A DNA stretch of 6,162 bases from Rhodospirillaceae bacterium. Lineage in GTDB: Bacteria; Pseudomonadota; Alphaproteobacteria; DSM-16000; Inquilinaceae. The notes below the pieces were generated by a model. The model had not been told where the DNA came from and ran no database searches. It saw only the letters and a list, made by a program, of their open reading frames with translations. Below, piece after piece: positions 1-5,344 of the stretch. Location: assembly GCA_020425485.1 (NCBI GenBank), contig JAGQRL010000368.1:1-6162 (forward strand). Direction: 5' to 3'. How positions within the stretch are numbered: the first letter of the stretch is position 1; each line of letters starts with the position of its first letter. A program made the position numbers and the translations under genes.

Positions 1-365
1 TCGGCCAGCGGGATGCCCAGCTTCTCGTAGGTTTCCAGAAGCTTGGGATCGACCTCGTCGAGGCTCGCCGGACCGTCGCCCTTCGCCTTCGGCGCGGCGT
101 AGTAATAGGAGTCCTGGTAGTCGATCTCGTTGAAGCGCAGCCGCGCCCAATGCGGTTCCGGCATCGCCAGCCAGGCGCGATAGGCTTGCAGGCGCCACTC
201 CAGCAGCCACTCCGGCTCGCCCTTCTTGGCGGAGATGAAGCGGACGGTGTCCTCGCTCAGCCCCTTGGGCGCGCGTTCCTGCTCGATGTCGGTGACAAAG
301 CCGTACTTGTACTTCTGGTTGGCCGTCTCAGCGACCTGGCGAACCGTTTCTTCGACCGCCGGCAT
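1..365 (-). CDS. sufB: Fe-S cluster assembly scaffold SufB (N-terminal 121 residues, runs off window)
   Basis: SufB is the core scaffold subunit of the cytosolic SufBCD complex. It accepts sulfur from a cysteine desulfurase and builds Fe-S clusters with the ATPase SufC and with SufD. The translation opens MPAVEETVRQVAETANQKY, followed by YGFVTDIEQERAPKGLSED and, near residues 52-66, EWLLEWRLQAYRAW. The WLLEWRL segment and the later RFNEIDYQDSYYYAAPKA stretch (about 78-94) are hallmarks of the SufB N-terminal region. Family members are usually about 470-490 residues, so roughly the first quarter is present and the catalytic beta-helix core lies beyond the left edge. The ATG at 365-363 is preceded by a strong ribosome binding site, AAGGGAGG (379-372), at 6 bases. 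SufC and SufD would be expected next on the minus strand, which cannot be seen. Its own promoter and a candidate IscR site lie in the 151-base gap upstream. Confidence 0.95.
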   Translation of the reverse strand, partial: MPAVEETVRQVAETANQKYKYGFVTDIEQERAPKGLSEDTVRFISAKKGEPEWLLEWRLQAYRAWLAMPEPHWARLRFNEIDYQDSYYYAAPKAKGDGPASLDEVDPKLLETYEKLGIPLA

Positions 366-408
366 GGACTGCCTCCCTTCCCGTTGGGCGTTCGCGGGAG
401 GGCACGGA

Positions 409-433
409 ATATCCGACCCTTTTGCTCAGATTT
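409..433 (-). promoter_or_regulatory. Candidate IscR (type 1-like) operator upstream of sufB
   Basis: On the plus strand the 25 bases start ATATCCGACC and end CTCAGATTT, around a TTTT centre. I compared them by eye with the E. coli type 1 IscR consensus ATASYYGACT-RWWWY-AGTCRRSTAT, and 18 of 25 positions agree. The left half (ATATCCGACC) matches 8 of 10. The site directly abuts the proposed -10 element at 434-439 and would cover the expected transcription start near 427, a classic repression position. The IscR encoded at 3521-3027 keeps the DNA-reading helix of the E. coli protein almost unchanged, so a similar target is reasonable. Binding itself is inference. Confidence 0.5.
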
Positions 434-461
434 AACATAGGCGAAGGTGCTTCGAGGGCAA
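434..461 (-). promoter_or_regulatory. Putative sigma70-type promoter for sufB
   Basis: Read on the minus strand, a TTGCCC hexamer (461-456) and a TATGTT hexamer (439-434) are separated by 16 bases. Both resemble the housekeeping promoter elements TTGACA and TATAAT, with 4 of 6 matches each. The element lies about 70 bases upstream of the sufB ATG, in the 151-base gap after the ferredoxin gene. It suggests that sufB and genes beyond it form a transcription unit that can start separately from the cysE-iscR-desulfurase-fdx genes. Found by eye only. Confidence 0.45.
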
Positions 462-516
462 ACCCCCAATGGGCGCAGCGCTGCTCTTTTCCCGCGTGGA
501 CGCTGGATCGGGGCGG

Positions 517-846
517 CTACCCCAACAGGTTGTTGGTCTCCGCCGGCAGGCGGACGACGAGGCCATCCAACTCGTCGGTGACGACGATCTGGCAGCCCAG
601 CCGCGAGGTCTTGGTCAGCCCGAATGCCAGATCGAGCATGTCCTCCTCGTCCTCGTCGGCCGGCTTCAGCTTCTTGTACCACTTGGGGTCGACGATCACG
701 TGGCAGGTGGAGCAGGCCAACGAGCCTTCGCAGGCGCCTTCGATGTCGATGTCGTTGTCCTGGGCAACCTCCAGCAGGGATTGCCCGGTGCGCGCCTGGA
801 CATCGTGGGGCGTGCCGTCGGGATCGATGAAGGTCACGGTGGGCAT
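517..846 (-). CDS. fdx: [2Fe-2S] ferredoxin, adrenodoxin/Isc-Fdx type
   Basis: This is a 109-residue cytosolic electron carrier of the adrenodoxin family, probably supplying electrons for Fe-S cluster assembly. The cluster ligands appear as Cys39-X5-Cys45-X2-Cys48 within GACEGSLACSTCHVIVDP, plus Cys85 in SRLGCQI. The acidic segment DEDEEDMLDLAFGL (about 65-78) is the conserved partner-docking region of this family. The N-terminus MPTVTFIDPDGTPHDV is the usual ubiquitin-like beta-grasp start. A GTG at 858 is in frame and would add four residues, but GAGGAG sits directly against it with no spacing. The same GAGGAG is 11 bases before the ATG at 846, where homologues also begin, so I chose 846. 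The gene ends TAG at 517. In E. coli, fdx closes the isc operon. Here it follows an unknown secreted protein and precedes sufB. Confidence 0.93.
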   Translation of the reverse strand: MPTVTFIDPDGTPHDVQARTGQSLLEVAQDNDIDIEGACEGSLACSTCHVIVDPKWYKKLKPADEDEEDMLDLAFGLTKTSRLGCQIVVTDELDGLVVRLPAETNNLLG

Positions 847-927
847 CGCGAATGCCACTCCTCTAGGCTCAATCTCAAGTCTCTACGGTCCGGGCGAACG
901 GGCTGGTGCGGCACGTGCGTACGGATC

Positions 928-1638
928 CTAGTTTGCTGCCCAGGCCCGGTATTCGCCCAGGCAATGCTCCAGCCGGGCGATGAGTTCCCCGCCATCGCCG
1001 GTGGGCCGGGTCAAGGTGGTGTCTGCGAACGCGATGGTCGCCTCGGTGGCCGCGGCCAGGTCGGCCAGAACATCGTCCACCAGCGCGGGATCGTCGATCG
1101 CGAGGCGCGCGCCGTGGCGCAGAATATCGCGGGCATGGCAGCCGGCATGCACCGGCCCCTCGCCCAACTGCAGGCTGGCCGGTTCGTTGGCCATGTCAAA
1201 GCCGGTGAAGCTGCCGTCGGTGAAGAACACCTGGAGGTCGTGCGCCGTTTGCAGCGTCGCGGCGCCGCCCGGGGGAATGATCATGGCAATGCCGACGCCG
1301 GTGGCCTGAATGTCCCGGCCACCGCCGAAGTGGGAGACATGGCTGCCGGTGCAGGCCACGAAGTGCCAAACCTCTTCCGACTGGGTTTCGCTGTTCTGGC
1401 ACTGGTAGGCGGTGAAGGTTCCGCCCCACTGGTAGGCGCCGGTTTCCGGCATCTGCAGCTCCGTCGGCAGGACCACCCGGTCCACCCGCGTACACTCCAT
1501 CCGGTCCGTCAGCACGTCGGTTGACCCGAAGATACCGCTGTGCGGCTGCGTGCAGTCCGGCGCCTGGCCCCAGGCGCTGCCTGCCGATACGGCCATGGCG
1601 ACAACGGCCAAGCCCAACGGAGGTGTCCGTCTGGTCAC
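928..1638 (-). CDS. Secreted six-cysteine protein of unknown function
   Basis: I do not recognise the family. The 236-residue product starts with a clear Sec signal peptide: a basic VTRR start, a hydrophobic core GLAVVAMAVSAG, and a likely cleavage after about SAWGQA (residue 26). The mature ~210-residue part would be periplasmic. It has six cysteines (29, 49, 80, 96, 167, 226), an even number that allows three disulfides. Other visible features are aromatic and glycine-rich stretches (GAYQWGGTFTAYQC, 68-80), SHVSHFGGG (99-107), HAGCHARD (164-171), and a helical, Ala/Asp-rich C-terminal third. No transmembrane segment follows the signal. The GTG start at 1638 has AAAGGA nine bases upstream. 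An in-frame ATG at 1728 would bury the signal sequence behind 30 arginine-rich residues, so I rejected it. The gene lies 141 bases after the desulfurase and 81 before fdx, on the same strand. Base composition looks like that of its neighbours, so recent transfer is not indicated. Confidence 0.8.
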   Translation of the reverse strand: MTRRTPPLGLAVVAMAVSAGSAWGQAPDCTQPHSGIFGSTDVLTDRMECTRVDRVVLPTELQMPETGAYQWGGTFTAYQCQNSETQSEEVWHFVACTGSHVSHFGGGRDIQATGVGIAMIIPPGGAATLQTAHDLQVFFTDGSFTGFDMANEPASLQLGEGPVHAGCHARDILRHGARLAIDDPALVDDVLADLAAATEATIAFADTTLTRPTGDGGELIARLEHCLGEYRAWAAN

Positions 1639-1779
1639 TCTCAGAAGTCCTTTCGTTTGCCGGCTGGCCTTGCGGATCACAAACCCTGCATCGGGAACGG
1701 GCGCCCGTGGCCGCTCACGGCAGGCCATCCGGGCACGGACTCTTATCGTTCAAGCTGCGTGGTCGCAAGGCACGGCGCG
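1639..1779. other. 141-base gap between desulfurase and secreted protein gene
   Basis: This gap holds the AAAGGA ribosome binding site for the secreted protein gene and a 12-bp perfect palindrome, ACGGGCGCCCGT, at 1697-1708. A weak minus-strand promoter-like pair, TTGCGA (1768-1763) and TAAGAG (1745-1740) with 17-base spacing, is present, but only 4 and 3 of 6 positions match. No terminator hairpin with a T-run is seen. The downstream gene may therefore be cotranscribed or have a weak promoter of its own. Confidence 0.3.
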
Positions 1780-2898
1780 TCACGCACTCGATGCGGCGCG
1801 CGTGGTGGCCCGCTGGTGGATCTGCTGCCACACGGCGGCCAGCCGGTCCACCTCGTCACCCGTGGTGGTCCAGCCGAGGCTGACGCGCACGGTCTCCTCC
1901 GCCTCCGCTTCGCTGGCCCCCATGGCGAGCAGCACATGGCTGGGCGTCACCTTGCCCGAGGAGCAGGCGGAGCCGGCGCTGACGGCGATGCCGGCGAGGT
2001 CGAAGCCCATGAGCTGGGTTTCCGCCGTCACCCCCGGCATCAGCACACAGGAGGTGTTGGCCACGCGGCCGGCTGCGGCGCCGAACACGCGGGAGCCTGG
2101 GGCGGCTTCGGCGATCTGCTGTTCCAGGCGGTCGCGCAGGGTGGCCAGCCCGGCGAACCCCTCCAGCCCGTCCGCCGCCGCCCGTGCCGCGGCCCCGAAC
2201 CCGGCGATACCGGCGACATTCTCCGTGCCCGCCCGGCGCCGCCGTTCCTGGCCGCCGCCACGCAGCAGCGGGCGCACCGGCAGCCCGTCGCGCACCACCA
2301 GGGCGCCGACGCCCTGGGGGCCGCCCAGCTTGTGGGCCGACAGGCTGATGAGATCGGCGCCCAGCTCGCCGAGTGAAAGCGGGATCTTGCCGGCCGCCTG
2401 GGCGGCATCGCAGTGCACCAGCGCGCCCGAGCGGTGCGCCAGCTCCACCACCTCGGCCACCGGCTGGATCACCCCGGTTTCGTTGTTCACCGCCATGACG
2501 GAGACCAGCGCCGGCCGCGCATCGGCCGCCAGCAGCCGGTCCAGCGCCGCCAGGTCGATCACGCCGTCGGCGGTAACGGGGATGCGCACCGCCGGCCCGG
2601 CCGACAGCACGGAGTCATGCTCGATGGCGGACGCCAGCACCCGTTCCCGCCCGCTGCCCAGCAGCACCGTGGCGTTGGCCTCTGTGGCGCCGCCGGTGAA
2701 GATCACCTGGGCCGCTGTCGCCCCCACCAGGGCCGCCACCTGGGTGCGCGCCTGTTCCACCAGCCGGCGGGCGCGGCGGCCGAAGGCGTGCACGGAAGAC
2801 GGGTTCCCGAAATGATCGAGGGCGGCCAGCATCGCCGCCCGCGCATCATCGCGCAGCGGGGTGGTGGCGTTGAAATCCAGATAGATCGCTTGCGCCAT
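1780..2898 (-). CDS. Cysteine desulfurase, group I (IscS/NifS-like), PLP-dependent
   Basis: The enzyme removes sulfur from L-cysteine, giving alanine and an enzyme persulfide that feeds Fe-S assembly. The 372-residue translation begins MAQAIYLDFNATTPL, the standard NifS/IscS opening. Visible residues are His94 in AIEHDSVL, NNETG (138-142), the PLP-binding Lys190 in SAHKLGGPQG, RRAGTENV (221-228), and the catalytic Cys312 in SAGSACSSGK. The flexible SACSSG loop marks group I rather than the SufS group, which carries RxGHHCA. It is slightly shorter than E. coli IscS (404) and lacks much of that C-terminal tail. The ATG at 2898 was chosen because family members begin there. Its ribosome binding site is weak, and in-frame starts at 2931 (ATG) and 2979 (GTG) exist but add a non-conserved Gly-rich leader. 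The gene lies 128 bases after iscR. With no iscU nearby, sulfur is probably passed to SufB or a SufE/SufU-type partner, which is inference. Confidence 0.93.
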   Translation of the reverse strand: MAQAIYLDFNATTPLRDDARAAMLAALDHFGNPSSVHAFGRRARRLVEQARTQVAALVGATAAQVIFTGGATEANATVLLGSGRERVLASAIEHDSVLSAGPAVRIPVTADGVIDLAALDRLLAADARPALVSVMAVNNETGVIQPVAEVVELAHRSGALVHCDAAQAAGKIPLSLGELGADLISLSAHKLGGPQGVGALVVRDGLPVRPLLRGGGQERRRRAGTENVAGIAGFGAAARAAADGLEGFAGLATLRDRLEQQIAEAAPGSRVFGAAAGRVANTSCVLMPGVTAETQLMGFDLAGIAVSAGSACSSGKVTPSHVLLAMGASEAEAEETVRVSLGWTTTGDEVDRLAAVWQQIHQRATTRAASSA

Positions 2899-2945
2899 GG
2901 TGCCGTCTTGACTGCCTGCGTGCCCGGCCATGCCGCACTCGCCGC

Positions 2946-2992
2946 CCGATCGGCCGTCCCCTGGGGGAACGGGGCTCACGCCGATCGGCCGT
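2946..2992. repeat. 12-bp direct repeat pair with nested stem potential
   Basis: CCGATCGGCCGT occurs perfectly at 2946-2957 and again at 2981-2992, start to start 35 bases apart, in the gap between iscR and the desulfurase gene. The CCGATCGG core is self-complementary, so the two copies can also pair with each other in RNA as an 8-bp stem, with a CCCC/GGGG pairing possible inside the loop. It could be a leader structure or a protein-binding pair. Chance in GC-rich DNA cannot be excluded. Confidence 0.4.
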
Positions 2993-3026
2993 GGCGGGTG
3001 CCGCGGCCCTCAGCGGGCGACGCCGA

Positions 3027-3521
3027 CTATTCTGCGGCCAGACGCTCGTCCTGCAACATCTCCGCGCCGTTCTGCGGGCGGCCGGGGATGAACATGCGGC
3101 TGGCGCCGAGGATGCGCCGATGGACCACGTCGTCGAGGCTCACCGAGCTCAAGAACAGATGGATCTGGTTGCCCAGCTCTTCCCACAGGTCGTGGGTCAT
3201 GCAGCGGCTCTTGTCCACGTGGCAGCCTTCCGGCGAACCGGGGTTGCAGCGGGTGGCGCGGATCGGTTCGTCCACCGCCAGGATGATGTCGGAAATCCGC
3301 GTCTCGGTGGTGTCGCGGGCCAGCAGGTAGCCGCCGCCGGGGCCGCGCACGCTGCGCACCATGCCGCTGCGCCGCAGGCGCGCGAAAAGCTGTTCCAGAT
3401 AGGACAGCGAGATTTCCTGGCGATCGGCGATCTCCGCCAGCGATACCGGGCTGCCATTGGTGTGGCGCGCCAGATCGACCATGGCCATGACGGCGTAGCG
3501 CCCCTTGGTGCTCAGTCTCAT
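3027..3521 (-). CDS. iscR: Rrf2-family Fe-S sensing transcription regulator IscR
   Basis: IscR binds a [2Fe-2S] cluster and adjusts transcription of Fe-S biogenesis genes to cluster supply. The 164-residue protein starts MRLSTKGRYAVMAMVDLA. The winged helix-turn-helix spans about 26-68 and contains ISLSYLEQLF and SVRGPGGGYLL, which match the E. coli protein as I recall it, including Glu43 of the recognition helix. The likely cluster ligands are Cys92, Cys100, Cys107 and His110 in the pattern C-X7-C-X6-C-M-T-H. E. coli has Cys92, Cys98, Cys104 and His107, so the ligand loop here is a few residues longer. The ATG at 3521 has GGGGGA upstream at a normal distance. The gene lies 57 bases after cysE and 128 before the desulfurase, so it is probably in one operon with them and autoregulated. 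Candidate target sites are at 409-433 and 4477-4501. Confidence 0.93.
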   Translation of the reverse strand: MRLSTKGRYAVMAMVDLARHTNGSPVSLAEIADRQEISLSYLEQLFARLRRSGMVRSVRGPGGGYLLARDTTETRISDIILAVDEPIRATRCNPGSPEGCHVDKSRCMTHDLWEELGNQIHLFLSSVSLDDVVHRRILGASRMFIPGRPQNGAEMLQDERLAAE

Positions 3522-3578
3522 GCTTCGTTTCCCCCAGGATCGTGGGACCGGTGGCCGCCTCGGCTCACCCGGTCTTGG

Positions 3579-4316
3579 TTAGCAGCGGGCTTGCGGGCGT
3601 TCCGCCTCATCTTCCGCCAGGGTGGTTTCGGGTGTCAGATCGGGTGTCTGCGGCTGGGCGCGCTCAAGCTGGTCCAGCCGGTGGCGCAGCATCGTCACCT
3701 CGTCGATCAGCCCTTTCACGGCACGGGCGACCGGATCGGGCAGGTCCTGGCTGGTGATGCCGTAGGCGGCGAAGCACGGCGCCTCGCCGGTTTTCTCCGT
3801 CGGGCGCGGCTGCACCACGCGGCCGGGAATGCCGACGACGGTGGCGCCTTCCGGCACGTCCTTCACCACCACCGCGTTGGAGCCGATGCGCGCATTGGCG
3901 CCCACCATCAGCGGCCCCAGAACCTTCGCCCCGGCACCGACGATCACGCCGGGCCCGAGGGTAGGATGGCGCTTGCCCGGTTGCAGCGAAGTGCCGCCCA
4001 GGGTGACGCCCTGATAGAGGGTGACGTCGTCGCCGAGTTCGGCGGTCTCGCCGATCACCACGCCGGTGCCGTGGTCGATGAACACGCGGCGGCCGATATG
4101 GGCGCCGGGGTGGATCTCGATGCCGGTGCCGACGCGCGACATGTAGGCAACCCAGATGGCCAGCGTGCGCAGGCCCCAGCGCCACAGCGTGTGACTGACC
4201 CGGTACCACAGCAGCGCATGGAAGCCCGGATAGCAGAAGATGACAGCAAGCCTCGACCGCGCGGCCGGGTCGCGCTGCATCACGCTGTCGATATCTTCGC
4301 GAATCCGCTTGAACAT
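3579..4316 (-). CDS. cysE: Serine O-acetyltransferase
   Basis: The enzyme transfers acetyl from acetyl-CoA to L-serine, giving O-acetylserine, the direct precursor of cysteine. The 245-residue product has a short helical N-terminus (MFKRIREDIDSVMQRDPAAR) and a left-handed beta-helix of hexapeptide repeats from about 62 to 170. Signature residues are EIHPGAHIG (67-75), the catalytic His82 in FIDHGTGVVIGE, the segment YQGVTLGGTS (101-110), and His117 in KRHPTLGPG. This layout resembles the shorter Bacillus-type CysE. The C-terminal part adds a short helical stretch (DEVTMLRHRLDQLERA, about 205-220) and an acidic tail not typical of the core enzyme. The ATG at 4316 has AAGGA eight bases upstream. 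The frame stays open upstream to a possible start at 4451, but that extension is Cys/Arg-rich and not conserved, so I rejected it. Being first in the gene run with iscR and the desulfurase, it may match cysteine supply to Fe-S demand. Confidence 0.95.
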   Translation of the reverse strand: MFKRIREDIDSVMQRDPAARSRLAVIFCYPGFHALLWYRVSHTLWRWGLRTLAIWVAYMSRVGTGIEIHPGAHIGRRVFIDHGTGVVIGETAELGDDVTLYQGVTLGGTSLQPGKRHPTLGPGVIVGAGAKVLGPLMVGANARIGSNAVVVKDVPEGATVVGIPGRVVQPRPTEKTGEAPCFAAYGITSQDLPDPVARAVKGLIDEVTMLRHRLDQLERAQPQTPDLTPETTLAEDEAERPQARC

Positions 4317-4453
4317 TCGGTTCGTCCTTATGCTACAACCGCCGCCGCACTGTACCGAGGCGCCGAGGCCTTTCCGGTCTGCGCGGCTTGGTTGCGCACA
4401 CTTCTCTTGGGTCTCCGCCCGCCGGCATGCGCAGATCCGTGACCGCCGCAAGC

Positions 4454-4496
4454 TGACCCCTTAGAAGGTACAGTATATGTCCATGTAAGGGAGTCA
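4454..4496. repeat. 43-bp imperfect dyad over the cysE promoter
   Basis: On the plus strand the left arm runs from TGACCCCTTA (4454) to ACA (4472) and the right arm from TGT (4478) to AGTCA (4496), around a GTATA centre. Aligning the two 19-base arms without gaps gives 12 matching positions. Allowing one-base bulges pairs TGAC and CCCTTA with TAAGGG and GTCA. The minus-strand -10 hexamer lies at the centre, the usual arrangement for an operator that controls a promoter. The bound protein is unknown. Confidence 0.45.
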
Positions 4497-4500
4497 ACAA
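4472..4500 (-). promoter_or_regulatory. Putative sigma70-type promoter for cysE-iscR operon
   Basis: Read on the minus strand, TATACT (4477-4472) matches the -10 consensus at 5 of 6 positions. It is preceded at 17 bases by TTGTTG (4500-4495). A TTGACT hexamer overlaps the same -35 region but with a 14-base spacer. Transcription would start near 4465, about 150 bases before the cysE ATG. This is the best -10 element in the window, AT-rich against a GC-rich background. Confidence 0.55.
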
Positions 4501-4501
4501 T
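4477..4501 (-). promoter_or_regulatory. Possible IscR half-site at the cysE promoter
   Basis: Read on the minus strand, ATTGTTGACT (4501-4492) matches the E. coli type 1 IscR half-site ATASYYGACT at 9 of 10 positions and overlaps the proposed -35 element. The other half of the 25-bp site is poor, giving 16 of 25 overall. It is weaker than the sufB site, but its place at the promoter of the operon that encodes IscR fits autoregulation. This is inference. Confidence 0.35.
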
Positions 4502-4628
4502 AAGCATGGCAGCCGGTGCTGCAATTGCCGGGGAGACCCGCACGAATTGATCGGTTTTGGCGCTGCCGGCCCGTCTCGGCGCCCACACGACCGAGCCCGA
4601 CCTCGAATGACGGATGGCGATGGGACTC

Positions 4629-5291
4629 ATGCCCGAAGTGATTTTCAATGGACCGGAAGGTCGACTGGAAGGCCGCTACAGCCACAACAAGACTCCCAAC
4701 GCCCCGGTCGCGGTGATCTTGCATCCGCACCCGGAACTGGGCGGCACCATGAACAACAAGATCGTGCTGACCCTGTTCCAGACCTTCGTGCGTCGCGGCT
4801 TCTCCACGCTGCGCTTCAACTTCCGCGGGGTCGGCCGCAGCCAGGGTGAGTTCGACCGGGGCGAGGGCGAGCTGTCCGATGCCGCGGCGGCGCTGGACTG
4901 GCTGCAGGCGATGAACCCCAATGCGGTGGCCTGCTGGGTGGCCGGCTATTCCTTCGGCGCCTGGATCGCCATGCAGCTGCTGATGCGCCGGCCGGAGATC
5001 GAAAGCTTCATCGCCGTGGCACCGCCCGCCAATGCCCAGGACTTCACGTTCTTAGCACCGTGCCCATCCTCCGGCCTGATCGTCCAGGGCGACAAGGACG
5101 AGGAAGTGCCGCCGGAAAGCGTGGCCAAGCTGGCCCACAAGCTCAGCCACCAGCGCGCCATCGATGTGCGCCACCAGCTCATCCCCGGCGGCAACCACTA
5201 TTTCCACCACAAGACCGAGGCGCTGGCCGCGGCGGTGGACGATTATCTCACCCACGCGGAAGGTCGGCGCGTTCCCGCCGTCGCGGAATAG
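4629..5291 (+). CDS. Alpha/beta-hydrolase family protein (COG2945-like)
   Basis: This is a soluble 220-residue protein of the small alpha/beta-hydrolase group common in proteobacteria; its substrate is not known. It starts MPEVIFNGPEGRLEGRY and contains HPHPELGGTMNNK (32-44, oxyanion-hole side), RFNFRGVGRSQG (62-73), and the nucleophile elbow GYSFGA with Ser108. The likely triad is completed by Asp157 in GDKDEEVP and His190 in GGNHYF. No signal peptide or membrane segment is seen. In-frame ATG codons at 4614 and 4620 would add five or three residues. I chose 4629 because the conserved sequence begins there, but no start has a strong ribosome binding site. The gene is divergent from cysE and 53 bases upstream of tyrS on the same strand, separated from it by a strong hairpin. 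Confidence 0.9.
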   Translation: MPEVIFNGPEGRLEGRYSHNKTPNAPVAVILHPHPELGGTMNNKIVLTLFQTFVRRGFSTLRFNFRGVGRSQGEFDRGEGELSDAAAALDWLQAMNPNAVACWVAGYSFGAWIAMQLLMRRPEIESFIAVAPPANAQDFTFLAPCPSSGLIVQGDKDEEVPPESVAKLAHKLSHQRAIDVRHQLIPGGNHYFHHKTEALAAAVDDYLTHAEGRRVPAVAE

Positions 5292-5299
5292 GACGGCCG

Positions 5300-5326
5300 T
5301 CCCGCCCCGCTGCGGTCGGGGCGGGA
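5300..5326 (+). terminator. Strong hairpin between hydrolase gene and tyrS (terminator or leader structure)
   Basis: TCCCGCCCCG (5300-5309) and CGGGGCGGGA (5317-5326) are perfectly complementary around a 7-base loop, and two more pairs (one G-U) extend the stem to 5298-5328. The stem begins nine bases after the hydrolase stop. No T-run follows, so it is not a textbook intrinsic terminator. It ends almost against the tyrS ribosome binding site (GAGGAGG, 5330-5336), so it may instead act in the tyrS leader or as a 3' end stabiliser. Confidence 0.55.
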
Positions 5327-5344
5327 TGTGAGGAGGCAGGCCCC

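Larger units (their letters stand above)
4317..4628. other. Divergent intergenic region between cysE and the hydrolase gene
   Basis: These 312 bases separate two divergent genes. The part near cysE (4317-4465) would be a transcribed leader of about 150 bases if the promoter at 4472-4500 is used. It has short GC-rich stem possibilities (for example TGCGC/GCGCA flanking AACCAAGCC) and an open 31-codon minus-strand frame from 4428 to 4333. The central part (4454-4501) holds the cysE promoter and dyad. The part near the hydrolase gene (4502-4628) has no convincing plus-strand promoter. A small CTCGG/CCGAG hairpin around 4577-4597 and a 14-codon frame at 4506-4550 are visible, but neither is persuasive. 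Confidence 0.6.

Noticed and set aside
405..415. Short dyad CGGAATATCCG in the sufB leader
   Set aside because: Arms of only four bases, and it overlaps the better-supported IscR-like site.
475..484. Palindrome GCAGCGCTGC followed by TCTTTT on the plus strand, looking like a terminator
   Set aside because: It has no loop, and the T-rich side is on the plus strand where no gene ends. It cannot terminate the minus-strand fdx transcript.
469..1524. 351-codon plus-strand frame
   Set aside because: It is antisense to fdx and the secreted protein gene, whose frames carry a ferredoxin motif and a signal peptide with proper ribosome binding sites.
1697..1708. Perfect 12-bp palindrome ACGGGCGCCCGT
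   Set aside because: It has no loop to form a hairpin, and such palindromes are expected by chance in GC-rich sequence. There is no link to a known regulator.
1740..1768. Promoter-like TTGCGA-17-TAAGAG upstream of the secreted protein gene
   Set aside because: Only 4 of 6 and 3 of 6 consensus matches, too weak to call as a promoter.
1550..2815. 421-codon plus-strand frame
   Set aside because: It is antisense to the cysteine desulfurase. The translation is low-complexity Ser/Ala/Arg/Pro with no recognisable motif.
2991..4442. 483-codon open frame on the plus strand
   Set aside because: It lies antisense to iscR and cysE, both of which have clear family motifs. The His/Ala/Gly-rich translation is typical of a shadow frame in GC-rich DNA.
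4506..4550. 14-codon plus-strand frame (MAAGAAIAGETRTN) upstream of the hydrolase gene
   Set aside because: AAGGGAG lies 12 bases before its ATG, a long spacing. It is too short to support without conservation or expression data.
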